DNA from: Streptomyces rubiginosohelvolus | GTDB lineage: Bacteria > Actinomycetota > Actinomycetes > Streptomycetales > Streptomycetaceae | Assembly: GCF_014649875.1 (NCBI RefSeq) | Contig: NZ_BMTW01000003.1 | Location: 1-64,000, forward strand | Length of the DNA stretch: 64,000 nucleotides | Direction: 5' to 3' | In this document: positions 34,264 through 42,749 of the stretch, in pieces | Layout of the letters: each line of letters begins with the position of its first letter | Numbering within the stretch: position 1 is the first letter of the stretch | The notes under the pieces: model-generated | Told to the model about the DNA's origin: nothing | The model's input: only the letters and a program-made list of their open reading frames with translations | The model's database searches: none | Position numbers and translations under genes: made by a program

Positions 34264-35307
34264 CTACGCGCGTACCGCCGCCGTCGAGCCCCGTACCACC
34301 AGCTCCGGCTGGAAGACGTACTCGGTGCGCTGCACCGGGCTCCCGCCGATCTCCTCCAGCAGCGCCCCCACCGCGGCCGCCGCCATCGCCTGCACGGGCT
34401 GGCGCACGGTGGTCAGCGGCGGGTCGGTGAACGCGATGAGCTGCGAGTCGTCGAAGCCGACGACCGAGACGTCGCGCGGCACGTCGAGTCCTCTCCCCCG
34501 GGCGGCGCGGACCACGCCCAACGCCATCAGGTCGCTGCCGCAGACGATGCCGGTGCAGCCCGCGTCCAGCAGGGCGCCCGCCGCCACCTGGCCGCCCTCG
34601 ACGCTGAACAGGGTGGAGCAGACGAGCAGTTCGGCCTCGGAGCGGTCCATGCCGAGCACCGAGACGGCCGCCTCCACGAACCCGTCCCGCTTGCGGCGGG
34701 AGGGGACGTAGCGCTGCGGTCCGATGGCCAGGCCGATCCGGCGGTGGCCGAGGTCGGCGAGGTGCTGGAGGGCCATCCGTACGGCAGCGTTGTCATCGGG
34801 CGAGACGAACGGGGCGCTGATGCGCTCGTTGTAGCCGTTGATCAGGACGAACGGCACGCCGCGCTCGGTGAGCGCGGCATACCGTCCCGGGTCGGCGGAG
34901 GTGTCCGCGTGCAGCCCGGACAGGAAGACGATGCCGCCGACGCCGCGCTCGACGAGCTGCTCGACGAGTTCGTCCTCGGTGGCCCCGCCCGGGAGCTGGG
35001 TGCAGAGCACGGGGGTGTAGCCGTGCCCGGCCAGCACCTGTTCGACGGACTGCGCGAACGCGGGGAAGATCGGGTTGGTGAGTTCGGGCGTCACCAGGCC
35101 GATCAGTCCGGCGCTGCGCTGCCGCAGCCGTACGGGGCGTTCGTAGCCCAGGATGTCGAGCGCCGCGAGCACCCGCTGACGCGTGGAGTCCGCGACGCCC
35201 TGCTTCCCGTTCAGGACCCGGCTGACCGTCGCCTCGCTGACCGCCGCCTGTCCGGCGATGTCGGAGAGGCGGGGCGTTGCCGTGGTCCTGGGCGCGGGGA
35301 GTGTCAC
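34264..35307 (-). CDS. LacI-family regulator, MalR paralogue (end of mal operon)
   Basis: 347 aa, GTG start overlapping the alpha-glucosidase stop as GTGA, so translation is coupled. LacI HTH plus hinge at about 13-70 (LSDIAGQAAVSEATVSRVLNGK...RQRVLAALDILGYERP, split here) and a periplasmic-binding-protein-like domain after it, ending GSPVQRTEYVFQPELVVRG. It is closely similar along its whole length to the LacI protein at 40625, including identical segments such as LFSVEGGQ/LYTLEGGQ-type blocks and FTDPPLTT. Both probably bind CTTGC operators and sense maltose or maltodextrins. Which one controls which promoter is open. Confidence 0.88.
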   Translation of the reverse strand: MTLPAPRTTATPRLSDIAGQAAVSEATVSRVLNGKQGVADSTRQRVLAALDILGYERPVRLRQRSAGLIGLVTPELTNPIFPAFAQSVEQVLAGHGYTPVLCTQLPGGATEDELVEQLVERGVGGIVFLSGLHADTSADPGRYAALTERGVPFVLINGYNERISAPFVSPDDNAAVRMALQHLADLGHRRIGLAIGPQRYVPSRRKRDGFVEAAVSVLGMDRSEAELLVCSTLFSVEGGQVAAGALLDAGCTGIVCGSDLMALGVVRAARGRGLDVPRDVSVVGFDDSQLIAFTDPPLTTVRQPVQAMAAAAVGALLEEIGGSPVQRTEYVFQPELVVRGSTAAVRA

Positions 35308-36980
35308 ACCGTCCACCACACCGTGGTGTCGGCGGGCACCTCGGCCTCGGCGCCGTCCACGGTGACCGGGGAGCTGGCGAGCAGCACCCGGCCGCGGGCG
35401 GCGATCCGGACGGGGGCGCCGGTGGTGTTGACGGTGCAGACGAAGCCGGGGCGGGCGAAGACGAGGACGCCCTCGGGCCCTTCCAGCCATTCGACGTCCG
35501 TGCCCGCGCCGAGGCCCGGGTGGTCGCGGCGGGCGGCGATGGCGGCCCGGTACAGCTCCAGGGTGGAGCCCGCCACACCGGTCTGCGCCTCGACGGACAG
35601 CTCGCCCCAGCCGGCGGGCTGCGGGAGCCAGCTGCCGCCGTCGCCGAAGCCGTAACTGGTGCCCTCGCGGGTCCAGGGGATCGGGACGCGGCAGCCGTCG
35701 CGGAAGCCGTCCTGGCCCTCGGCGCGGAAGAACGACGGGTCCTGGCGGGCCTCGTCGGGCAGGTCGGTGACGTCGGGCAGGCCGAGCTCCTCGCCCTGGT
35801 AGACGTAGGCGGAGCCGGGCAGGGCGAGCATCAGCAGGGAGGCGGCGCGGGCGCGGCGCAGGCCCAGTTCGCGGTCGCCGGGGGTGCGGATCTGGGTGCC
35901 GAGGCCGGCCGGGTTGGCGTACCGGGTGGCGTGCCGGGTGACGTCGTGGTTGGAGAGCACCCAGGTGGTGGGGGCGCCGACCGGGCGCATGGCGTCGAGC
36001 GAGGAGTCGATGACCTTGCGGAGCTCGGCCGCGTCCCAGGCGGTGGACAGGTACTGGAAGTTGAACGCCTGGTGCATCTCGTCGGGGCGCACGTAGTTGG
36101 CGGTGCGCTCGACGGTCGGGGTCCACGCCTCGGCGACGGCGATCCTCTCGCCCGGGTACTCGTCGAGGATGGTGCGCCAGCTGCGGTAGATCGCGTGCAC
36201 ACCGTCCTGGTCGAAGAACGGCATGACGTCGTTGCCGAGCAGCTTGAGCTGGTCGTGGGTGCCGAGGTCGGGCAGGCCCTCGGCCTTGACGAGGCCGTGG
36301 GCGACGTCGACGCGGAATCCGTCGACGCCCATGTCGAGCCAGAAGCGCAGGATGGAGCGGAACTCGTCGGCGACGGCCGGGTGTTCCCAGTTGAAGTCGG
36401 GCTGCTCGGGTGCGAAGAGGTGGAGGTACCAGTCGCCGGGGGTGCCGTCCGGGTCGACCGTACGGGTCCAGGCGGGGCCGCCGAAGATGGACTCCCAGTC
36501 GTTGGGCGGGAGTTCGCCGTTCGCACCCTTTCCGGGGCGGAAGTGGTAGCGCTCGCGCAGGGCGGAGCCGGGGCCTTCGGCCAGGGCGCGCTTGAACCAC
36601 TCGTGCTGGTCGGAGGAGTGGTTGGGGACCAGGTCGACGATGACGCGCAGGCCCAGGCCGTGCGCCTCGCGGATCAGCGCGTCGGCGTCCAGCAGGTTGC
36701 CGAACATCGGGTCGATGGCCCGGTAGTCGGAGACGTCATAGCCCGCGTCGGCCTGCGGGGAGGCGTAGAAGGGGGAGAGCCACACCGCGTCGACGCCCAG
36801 GTCCCTGAGGTGGGGCAGGCGGGCGGTGACGCCGGGGAGGTCGCCCATGCCGTCGCCGTTGCCGTCGGCGAAGCTCCGCGGATAGACCTGGTAGATCACC
36901 GCGTCCTGCCACCAGCCGGTGCGGTGGCCCGGGGCGTCGTCGGACGTGCCGGTGGAGGGGGCAGCGAGGTGCTGGGTCAT
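35304..36980 (-). CDS. GH13 alpha-glucosidase (intracellular)
   Basis: 558 aa, no signal peptide. (beta/alpha)8 barrel with DLVPNH 116-121, nucleophile D225 (GFRVDVAHG), acid E284 (AVAEAW) and H345-D346 (LSNHDVTRH). The calcium-like loop DGNGDGMGD at 39-47 is typical of oligo-1,6-glucosidase/alpha-glucosidase subfamilies. It hydrolyses imported maltose and maltodextrins from the non-reducing end. Fourth gene of malE-malF-malG; the gap to malG is 112 bp. S. coelicolor has an equivalent gene (aglA) at the same place, as I recall. Confidence 0.9.
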   Translation of the reverse strand: MTQHLAAPSTGTSDDAPGHRTGWWQDAVIYQVYPRSFADGNGDGMGDLPGVTARLPHLRDLGVDAVWLSPFYASPQADAGYDVSDYRAIDPMFGNLLDADALIREAHGLGLRVIVDLVPNHSSDQHEWFKRALAEGPGSALRERYHFRPGKGANGELPPNDWESIFGGPAWTRTVDPDGTPGDWYLHLFAPEQPDFNWEHPAVADEFRSILRFWLDMGVDGFRVDVAHGLVKAEGLPDLGTHDQLKLLGNDVMPFFDQDGVHAIYRSWRTILDEYPGERIAVAEAWTPTVERTANYVRPDEMHQAFNFQYLSTAWDAAELRKVIDSSLDAMRPVGAPTTWVLSNHDVTRHATRYANPAGLGTQIRTPGDRELGLRRARAASLLMLALPGSAYVYQGEELGLPDVTDLPDEARQDPSFFRAEGQDGFRDGCRVPIPWTREGTSYGFGDGGSWLPQPAGWGELSVEAQTGVAGSTLELYRAAIAARRDHPGLGAGTDVEWLEGPEGVLVFARPGFVCTVNTTGAPVRIAARGRVLLASSPVTVDGAEAEVPADTTVWWTV

Positions 36981-37092
36981 GTCGTCCCTGGGGTGTCTGG
37001 GTGGGGAGCGGCGCCGGTGACCGGGTCGGGGTTTTCCGGCGCCGCCGTGACGGGTGCGGTGATGCGTGCGGGTGCTGGGCGTCCTGGCGGTG

Positions 37093-37974
37093 TCAGCCCT
37101 TGACGGCTCCGGCGGACATGCCGGTGACCAGGTGCTTCTGGGCGAAGAGGAACACCAGGGCGGCCGGGATGGCGATGAGGACGGAGGCCGCGGTCATCGG
37201 GCCCCACTGGGCTCCGTACTGGTTGACGAACTTCTGGAGTCCGCCGGCCAGCGTGAGGTTCTCGTCGCCCACCAGGAAGGCGGAGGCGTAGGCGACTTCG
37301 CCCCAGGCGGTGATGAAGGAGTAGAACGCGGTGACGGCGAGGCCCGGCTTGGCCAGCGGCAGGATCAGCCGGAAGAAGGTGCCGAACGGGGTGAGGCCGT
37401 CGACCTCGCCCGACTCGTCGATCTCGCGCGGGATGGTGTCGAAGAAGCCCTTCATCATCCAGGCGCAGAACGGCACCGAGATGGTGAGGTAGGTGATGAC
37501 GAGACCGGTCGGCTGGTTGAGCAGCCCCAGGGTCGACATGATGTTGTAGATCGGCACGATGAGGACGGCGACCGGGAACATCTGGGTGATCAGCAGCGTC
37601 CACATCAGCCCGCGCTTGCCGGGGAAGCGGAAGCGGCTGACGGCGTATCCGGTGGTGGCGGCGACGAAGACGCCGATCACGGTGGACAGCGCGGAGATGA
37701 TGACGGAGTTGGCGAACCAGTTGAGGAACTCGGTGTCGCGGATGAGGTTCGTGTAGTTGACGAGCGTCGTCTCGCGGAAGAAGTCCGTGGTGGTCGCGTA
37801 CTTGGCGGGCTTGAGCGAGGTCAGCAGGACCCACAGCACCGGGAAGACCGCGATCACCGAGGCGACGATCAGGGTGAGGTGCAGGGCCACGGAGGCGAGC
37901 GGGGAACGCTCGCCGCGCAGACGGACCTTGCGTACGGCGGCGTGCCGGGCGGGGGTGTCGGTCGCGGTGGTCAC
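37093..37974 (-). CDS. malG: Maltose/maltodextrin ABC transporter permease MalG
   Basis: 293 aa from GTG 37974, which overlaps the malF stop as GTGA; the longer ORF start is rejected. Six TM helices and the EAA loop (MKGFFDTIPREIDESGEVDGLTPFGTF, residues about 185-210, where EIDESGEVDG is the EAA-type core) that docks to the ATPase. The ATPase is not encoded here; Streptomyces use the shared MsiK for such importers. Forms the membrane channel with MalF. Confidence 0.92.
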   Translation of the reverse strand: MTTATDTPARHAAVRKVRLRGERSPLASVALHLTLIVASVIAVFPVLWVLLTSLKPAKYATTTDFFRETTLVNYTNLIRDTEFLNWFANSVIISALSTVIGVFVAATTGYAVSRFRFPGKRGLMWTLLITQMFPVAVLIVPIYNIMSTLGLLNQPTGLVITYLTISVPFCAWMMKGFFDTIPREIDESGEVDGLTPFGTFFRLILPLAKPGLAVTAFYSFITAWGEVAYASAFLVGDENLTLAGGLQKFVNQYGAQWGPMTAASVLIAIPAALVFLFAQKHLVTGMSAGAVKG

Positions 37975-38990
37975 CAGTTGTCTCCCTGGGAGCGCAGGAC
38001 CCGCCGGTAGACGACGGCGAAGACCATCAGGAGGACGAGGATCAGCACGCCCCACGTGGAGGACTGCGCGTAGTCGCGCGGGCTGATCTCGAAGGAGAAC
38101 TTGTACGCCTGGGTCACCAGGATCTGGGTCGCCTCACCGGGTCCGCCGCGGGTCAGCAGGAAGATCACCGGGAACATGTTGAAGGTCCAGATGGTGGAGA
38201 GCAGGATCACCGTGGTGGAGACCGGGCGCAGTCCGGGCAGCGTGATGTGGCGGAAGCGCTGCCAGGCGGTCGCGCCGTCCATCTCGGCCGCCTCGTACTG
38301 CTCGGAGGGGATGGACTGGAGTCCGCCGAGGAGGGCGACCATCATGAACGGGATGCCGAGCCAGACATTGACGGCGATGACCGCGAACTTGGCCCAGGTC
38401 GGGTCGTTCAGCCACGGGACGGCGTCGATGCCGGCGCCGCCGAGGACCTTGTTGAGCAGGCCGCGCTCCTCGTTGTAGAGGAAGCGCCAGGCGAAGACGG
38501 AGACGAAGCCGGGGATGGCCCAGGGCAGGATGAGGGCCATGCGGTAGGCGGAGCGTCCGGCGATACGGCGGTTGAGGATGTTCGCCAGGGCCATGCCGAG
38601 GGCGAACGTGATGCTCACGCAGGAGACCGTCCACACCAGTGTCCAGCCGAGCGTGCCGAGGAACTGCGAGCCGGTCAGCGCGTCGACGTAGTTGTCGGCG
38701 CCGATGAACTCGTACGTGGCGGGGATCTCGTTGACCCCGATGGAGCGGGCGACGTTGCGCTCGTCGGCGTCGGTCATCGAGAGGTAGATGCCGCGGACCA
38801 GCGGATACCCGATGATCACGCCGATCACGACGACGACCGGGGCGACCATGGCCCAGGCGTACCAGTGGACCGACAGGGCGCGCCGGAGGCGGCCGGGGGT
38901 CGGCGGTGGGGTGCCAGTACCGCGGCTCCGGCCGCGGGCGGTGTTCTCGCCCGCGGCCTTCACCACCGACTGGCTGGTGTGGACAGCCAT
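37971..38990 (-). CDS. malF: Maltose/maltodextrin ABC transporter permease MalF
   Basis: 339 aa from ATG 38990 (MAVHTSQSVVK). Six TM helices after a cytoplasmic, Arg/Pro-rich N terminus of about 45 residues. The EAA loop is PSEQYEAAEMDGATAWQRF. Actinobacterial MalF proteins lack the large periplasmic P2 loop of E. coli MalF, and this one does too. It starts 19 bp after malE and overlaps malG by 4 bp. Confidence 0.92.
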   Translation of the reverse strand: MAVHTSQSVVKAAGENTARGRSRGTGTPPPTPGRLRRALSVHWYAWAMVAPVVVVIGVIIGYPLVRGIYLSMTDADERNVARSIGVNEIPATYEFIGADNYVDALTGSQFLGTLGWTLVWTVSCVSITFALGMALANILNRRIAGRSAYRMALILPWAIPGFVSVFAWRFLYNEERGLLNKVLGGAGIDAVPWLNDPTWAKFAVIAVNVWLGIPFMMVALLGGLQSIPSEQYEAAEMDGATAWQRFRHITLPGLRPVSTTVILLSTIWTFNMFPVIFLLTRGGPGEATQILVTQAYKFSFEISPRDYAQSSTWGVLILVLLMVFAVVYRRVLRSQGDNW

Positions 38991-39009
38991 CAGTCGGCCA
39001 ACCTTCCTG

Positions 39010-40278
39010 TTACTTCCAGCCCTCGAGGAGCTTGCGGTAGGAGTCACCGGTGGCCTTGGCGGCCTTCTCCGGCGTGGTCTGACCGGTGAGGACCTTGGTG
39101 TACTCGATACGCAGGGGCTCGAAGAGGCTGCCGCCCTCGGGGATCCAGGGGCGCTCGACGGCGGTCTCGACGACCGGCTTGAAGAAGCCGACGATCTCGC
39201 TGTCGACCGCTTCCTTCTTGGCGTACGCGGAGGTGCGGGTGGGCAGCAGGTTCAGCTCGCCGGCGGCGGTGGCCTGGCTGTCGACGGAGGTCATGTACTC
39301 GACGAAGGCGTAGGAGGCGTCGAGGTTCTTGGAGCCGGCGTAGACGGCGAGGTTGTGGCCGCCCTGCGGGGCGCCCTGGGCGGCGGAGCCGGCCGGGACC
39401 GGGGCGACGCCCAGGTTCCCCTTGTCGGTGAACTCCTTGCCGGTCAGGGTGTCGGCGACGGCCCAGGGGCCGTTGATCATCATGGCGACGTCGCCGTTCT
39501 TGAACGCCTGCATCATGTTCTCCCAGCCGTCCGAGGCGTCCGTCTTCGCGGTGCCGTCGTCGACCAGGGCCTTGACCGCCTTGAACGCCTTGACGCCCTC
39601 GGGCTTGTCGATGGTGACGCTCTTGGAGCCGGCGTCGACCATGTCGCCGCCCTCGCCGTACAGGAAGGAGAGGAAGTAGTACGGGTCGTCGCCGCGGAGG
39701 TAGAGGCCGGTCTTGCCGGTCTTGTCCTTGATCTTCTTGGCGACGGTCTTGAGGTCGGCCAGGTTCGCGGGCGCCTCGACACCGGCCTCCTCGAACATCT
39801 TCTTGTTGTAGAAGATGCCCATGGAGTCGATGACCTGCGGGACGGCGTAGGTCTTGTCCTCGTACTTGGTGGACGCGACGGCCTGCTTGAGGAAGTCGTC
39901 CTGGTTCTTCAGGGCGGCGGTGCCGTCCAGCGGGGCCAGGTAGCCGAGGTTGGCGAAGTCCGGCGTCCAGGCGACCTCGGAGCGGATCACGTCGGGCGCG
40001 CCGTCGCCGGCCTGGGCGGCGTTCTTGAACTTGTTCTGCGCCTCGCCGAAGGGCACGTTGACGTACTTGACGTCGACCTTCGGGTGCTTCTTCTCGAAGC
40101 CTTCGGCCAGCTTCTTGAAGACCTTGTCCTCGCTGCCGACGCTGGAGGTGTCCCACCAGGTCACGGTGCCCGAGAGCTCGCCCGAGCTCTTGCTGCCGGT
40201 CTCGTCGTCGCTGCCGCAGGCGGTCGCCGCGAGCGCCAGGGCCGCGACCAGGGCGGTGGCCGTTATGCCACGTCGCAT
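39010..40278 (-). CDS. malE: Maltose/maltodextrin-binding lipoprotein MalE
   Basis: 422 aa. Signal peptide with lipobox ATAC (AALALAATAC), so lipid-anchored outside the membrane. Family-1 solute-binding domain: TVTWWDTSS at the N terminus, PQVIDSMGIFYNKKMFEEAGV, WENMMQAFKNGDVAMMINGPWA (residues about 255-276, split by family convention) and ERPWIPEGGSLFEP. Captures maltodextrins for MalFG. AAGGAG ribosome site. First gene of the operon with a MalR-type operator promoter. Confidence 0.93.
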   Translation of the reverse strand: MRRGITATALVAALALAATACGSDDETGSKSSGELSGTVTWWDTSSVGSEDKVFKKLAEGFEKKHPKVDVKYVNVPFGEAQNKFKNAAQAGDGAPDVIRSEVAWTPDFANLGYLAPLDGTAALKNQDDFLKQAVASTKYEDKTYAVPQVIDSMGIFYNKKMFEEAGVEAPANLADLKTVAKKIKDKTGKTGLYLRGDDPYYFLSFLYGEGGDMVDAGSKSVTIDKPEGVKAFKAVKALVDDGTAKTDASDGWENMMQAFKNGDVAMMINGPWAVADTLTGKEFTDKGNLGVAPVPAGSAAQGAPQGGHNLAVYAGSKNLDASYAFVEYMTSVDSQATAAGELNLLPTRTSAYAKKEAVDSEIVGFFKPVVETAVERPWIPEGGSLFEPLRIEYTKVLTGQTTPEKAAKATGDSYRKLLEGWK

Positions 40279-40329
40279 CTGAACTCCTTCAACTGCCGTA
40301 CCGCTCCGTCGCGGCGCCGGGTCGACGTG

Positions 40330-40382
40330 AACGTAACAAGGATGAAAGACGACCGAAAGACCTTGCGGAAGATTTCTGCAAG
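40330..40382 (-). promoter_or_regulatory. malE promoter with CTTGC operators
   Basis: Minus strand: -35 TTTCGG (40358-40353) and -10 TACGTT (40335-40330) with 17 bp between. Directly upstream is the inverted pair CTTGC...GCAAG (40362-40382); read on the minus strand it gives CTTGCAG, the element described for MalR binding. GCAAGGTCTTTCG is shared with the orphan promoter at 34026. Confidence 0.75.
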
Positions 40383-40420
40383 CCCTGGTGATCGTTACAT
40401 TCGCGTGTCCTCAAGGTTGC

Positions 40421-40468
40421 CGTCAAGCCCCTTGACGACCGCCGCCCGCCCCTGGCAGGGGCGGGCGG
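40421..40468. other. Palindrome and strong hairpin in the malE-malR intergenic region
   Basis: CGTCAAG-CCC-CTTGACG (40421-40437) is a perfect palindrome offering a TTGAC box in both directions. It is followed by a 12-bp perfect stem with a GGC loop (40442-40468). Both lie centrally in the 346-bp gap between the divergent genes; the rest of that gap holds the operators listed at 40330-40382 and 40528-40537. Confidence 0.6.
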
Positions 40469-40527
40469 GCCTGGCCATATCCGCAGGGCGACGATCCGAC
40501 AGCGGTCCGCGATCCGGGCCCGCAAGT

Positions 40528-40537
40528 CCTTGCAAGG
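40528..40537 (+). promoter_or_regulatory. CCTTGCAAGG palindrome upstream of malR (candidate autoregulatory operator)
   Basis: A perfect 10-bp palindrome combining two CTTGC half-sites, about 88 bp before malR, with TTGCCGG just after. TACAGT (40611-40616) ends 8 bases before the malR ATG and no ribosome site is seen, so malR mRNA may be leaderless. LacI autoregulation is inferred. Confidence 0.6.
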
Positions 40538-40624
40538 CGTTGCCGGAAGTCCGCCCGAAACCCCTTCCCGCACGGCCCCACGCACAGTGGGCAATCCGAC
40601 ACGGGCCCGGTACAGTCGCATCCC

Positions 40625-41668
40625 ATGACCGCACGGCTTGCCGATATCGCAACTCAGGCGGGGGTCAGCGAAGCGACGGTCAGCCGAGTCCTGAACGGCA
40701 AGCCCGGAGTAGCGGCGGCCACCCGCGAATCCGTCCTCGCGGCGCTCGACGTCCTCGGCTACGAACGCCCGGTGCGGCTGCGCAGGCGCAGCGCGGGGCT
40801 GGTCGGCCTGATCACCCCGGAGCTGGAGAACCCGATCTTCCCGGCGCTGGCCCAGGTCATCGGCCAGGCCCTGACGCGGCAGGGCTACACCCCGGTGCTG
40901 GCCACCCAGACCCCCGGCGGCTCCACCGAGGACGAACTCACCGAAATGCTGGTGGACCGGGGCGTCTCGGGCATCATCTTCGTCTCCGGGCTGCACGCGG
41001 ACACCTCGGCCGATATGCAGCGCTACGAGCAACTGCGCGGCCAGGGCGTCCCCTTCGTTCTGGTGAACGGCTTCTCCGCCAAGGTGCAGGCGCCGTTCAT
41101 CTCCCCGGACGACCGGGCGGCGATGCGGCTGGCGGTGACGCATCTGGTGGCGCTCGGCCACACCCGGATCGGCCTGGCGGTCGGCCCCAAGCGCTTCGTG
41201 CCGGTGCTCCGCAAGATCGAGGGCTTCCACGCGACGATGCGGGAGCAGCTGGGCCTCGCCGAGGAGGAGATCGAGGAGCTGGTCCAGCACTCCCTGTACA
41301 CGCTGGAGGGCGGCCAGGCCGCCGCCACCGCCCTGATGGAGCGCGGCTGCACGGCGGTCGTGTGCGCGAGCGACATGATGGCGCTCGGGGCGATCCGGGC
41401 GGCCCGCCGGGAGTCGAAGGAGGTCCCCCGGGATCTCTCCGTGGTCGGCTACGACGACTCGCCCCTCATAGCCTTCACGGACCCGCCGCTGACGACGATC
41501 CGGCAGCCGGTGACGGCGATGGGCCAGGCCGCGGTCCGTACGCTCCTGGAGGAGATCGGCGGAACCCCGGCCCCGCACAGCGAGTTCGTCTTCATGCCCG
41601 AGCTGGTGGTACGCGGCTCGACGGCCGCCGGACCCGCAGGCGGGTCGGGGTCGGTTCCTCGTCCTTGA
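40625..41668 (+). CDS. malR: LacI-family maltose regulator MalR
   Basis: 347 aa. HTH and hinge at about 3-60 (LADIATQAGVSEATVSRVLNGK) and a sugar-binding domain after it, with LGLITPELENPIFPALAQ-type core (split for length) and VSGLHADTSADMQRYEQL. Divergent from malE, the position of malR in S. coelicolor and S. lividans (reg1), where it represses amylase and mal genes. It has a near-equal-length paralogue at 34264. The C-terminal tail (AAGPAGGSGSVPRP) is extra. Confidence 0.92.
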   Translation: MTARLADIATQAGVSEATVSRVLNGKPGVAAATRESVLAALDVLGYERPVRLRRRSAGLVGLITPELENPIFPALAQVIGQALTRQGYTPVLATQTPGGSTEDELTEMLVDRGVSGIIFVSGLHADTSADMQRYEQLRGQGVPFVLVNGFSAKVQAPFISPDDRAAMRLAVTHLVALGHTRIGLAVGPKRFVPVLRKIEGFHATMREQLGLAEEEIEELVQHSLYTLEGGQAAATALMERGCTAVVCASDMMALGAIRAARRESKEVPRDLSVVGYDDSPLIAFTDPPLTTIRQPVTAMGQAAVRTLLEEIGGTPAPHSEFVFMPELVVRGSTAAGPAGGSGSVPRP

Positions 41669-41726
41669 GGCGCAGGACGTGCGACCGGAACCCGACCGGA
41701 GGATGATCGTAGGCAGAGGAAGCTCT

Positions 41727-42749
41727 ATGGAAGACTCTCTGCCTATGGGTGAAACACAGGTGACAGCACAGGAAGGCCGGTCGACGGCCGGTTCTTCACC
41801 CATCGCGGCCGAGGCGGCCCCCGGGACCGCCGCCGCGTCGTCCACGCCTCCCCCGGCCTCCGGAAAGTCCGGCCGGCTGTCCCGGCTCCGCTCCCTGCGG
41901 ACGCCCGGCCGCCCCCGGCTCTGGTTCGAGATCCTGCTCATCGCGGTCAGTTACTGGCTGTACTCGCTCGTGCGCAATGCCGTCCCCGAGCAGAAGGCGG
42001 CGGCGCTGCGCAACGCGGACTGGATCTGGTCGGCGGAGAAGTCCCTGGGTCTCGCCTTCGAGGAATCGGTCAATCACGCGGTCAATTCCGTGACATGGCT
42101 GATCGTGTCGATGAACTACTACTACGCGACGCTGCATTTCGTCGTGACCATCGGCGTCCTCGTCTGGCTGTTCCGCCGCCACCCCGGCCGTTACGCCGCG
42201 ACCCGGCTCGTCCTCTTCGCGACGACGGCCGTGGCCCTGCTCGGCTACTACCTCTATCCCCTGGCGCCACCCCGCCTGATGAACGGCGCGAACTTCATCG
42301 ACACCGTGCTCGTGCACGAGACCTGGGGCTCGATGGCCTCGGGCAACTTCAAGAACATGTCGAACCAGTACGCGGCGATGCCGTCGATGCACATCGGCTG
42401 GTCGCTCTGGTGCGGGCTCACGATCTTCGCCCTGGCATCGGCGCCGTGGGCCAAGATTCTGGGCCTGCTCTACCCGACGCTCACCCTGGTCGTCATCGTG
42501 GCCACCGCCAACCACTTCTGGCTGGACGCGGTGGGCGGCATGGCCTGCCTCGCCTTCGGTTACGCGGTCTCCCGCGTCTGGTACGGCTCGCTGCCGCACC
42601 GGCTGCCGAAGTGGGTGCCCGGTGCGGCGAAGACCCGGCTGACCGGGCTGCGCGCGACGCGTCTGCCCCGCCCGGCGTCCGAACCGGAGCCGAAGCCGGG
42701 TGCGGAGGCGGAGCCCGCTACCCCCGGTGCGTCACGCGTCCCCCGGTGA
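41727..42749 (+). CDS. PAP2-superfamily membrane phosphatase
   Basis: 340 aa from ATG 41727, with AGAGGAAG upstream. A disordered N terminus of about 75 residues (Ala/Ser/Pro-rich) leads to six TM helices. The PAP2 motifs are reduced to the inositolphosphotransferase type: AMPSMHIGWSL (C2 His) and ATANHFWLDAVGG (C3 His and Asp). These match the Aur1/IPC-synthase-like group that acts on lipid head groups. The tail (PEPKPGAEAEP) is disordered. The 3' end overlaps the convergent amidohydrolase by 32 bp. Confidence 0.82.
   Translation: MEDSLPMGETQVTAQEGRSTAGSSPIAAEAAPGTAAASSTPPPASGKSGRLSRLRSLRTPGRPRLWFEILLIAVSYWLYSLVRNAVPEQKAAALRNADWIWSAEKSLGLAFEESVNHAVNSVTWLIVSMNYYYATLHFVVTIGVLVWLFRRHPGRYAATRLVLFATTAVALLGYYLYPLAPPRLMNGANFIDTVLVHETWGSMASGNFKNMSNQYAAMPSMHIGWSLWCGLTIFALASAPWAKILGLLYPTLTLVVIVATANHFWLDAVGGMACLAFGYAVSRVWYGSLPHRLPKWVPGAAKTRLTGLRATRLPRPASEPEPKPGAEAEPATPGASRVPR

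Noticed and set aside
33901..35655. Plus-strand 584-codon frame over the LacI gene
   Set aside because: Shadow of the LacI and alpha-glucosidase genes; would overlap the operators and hairpin.
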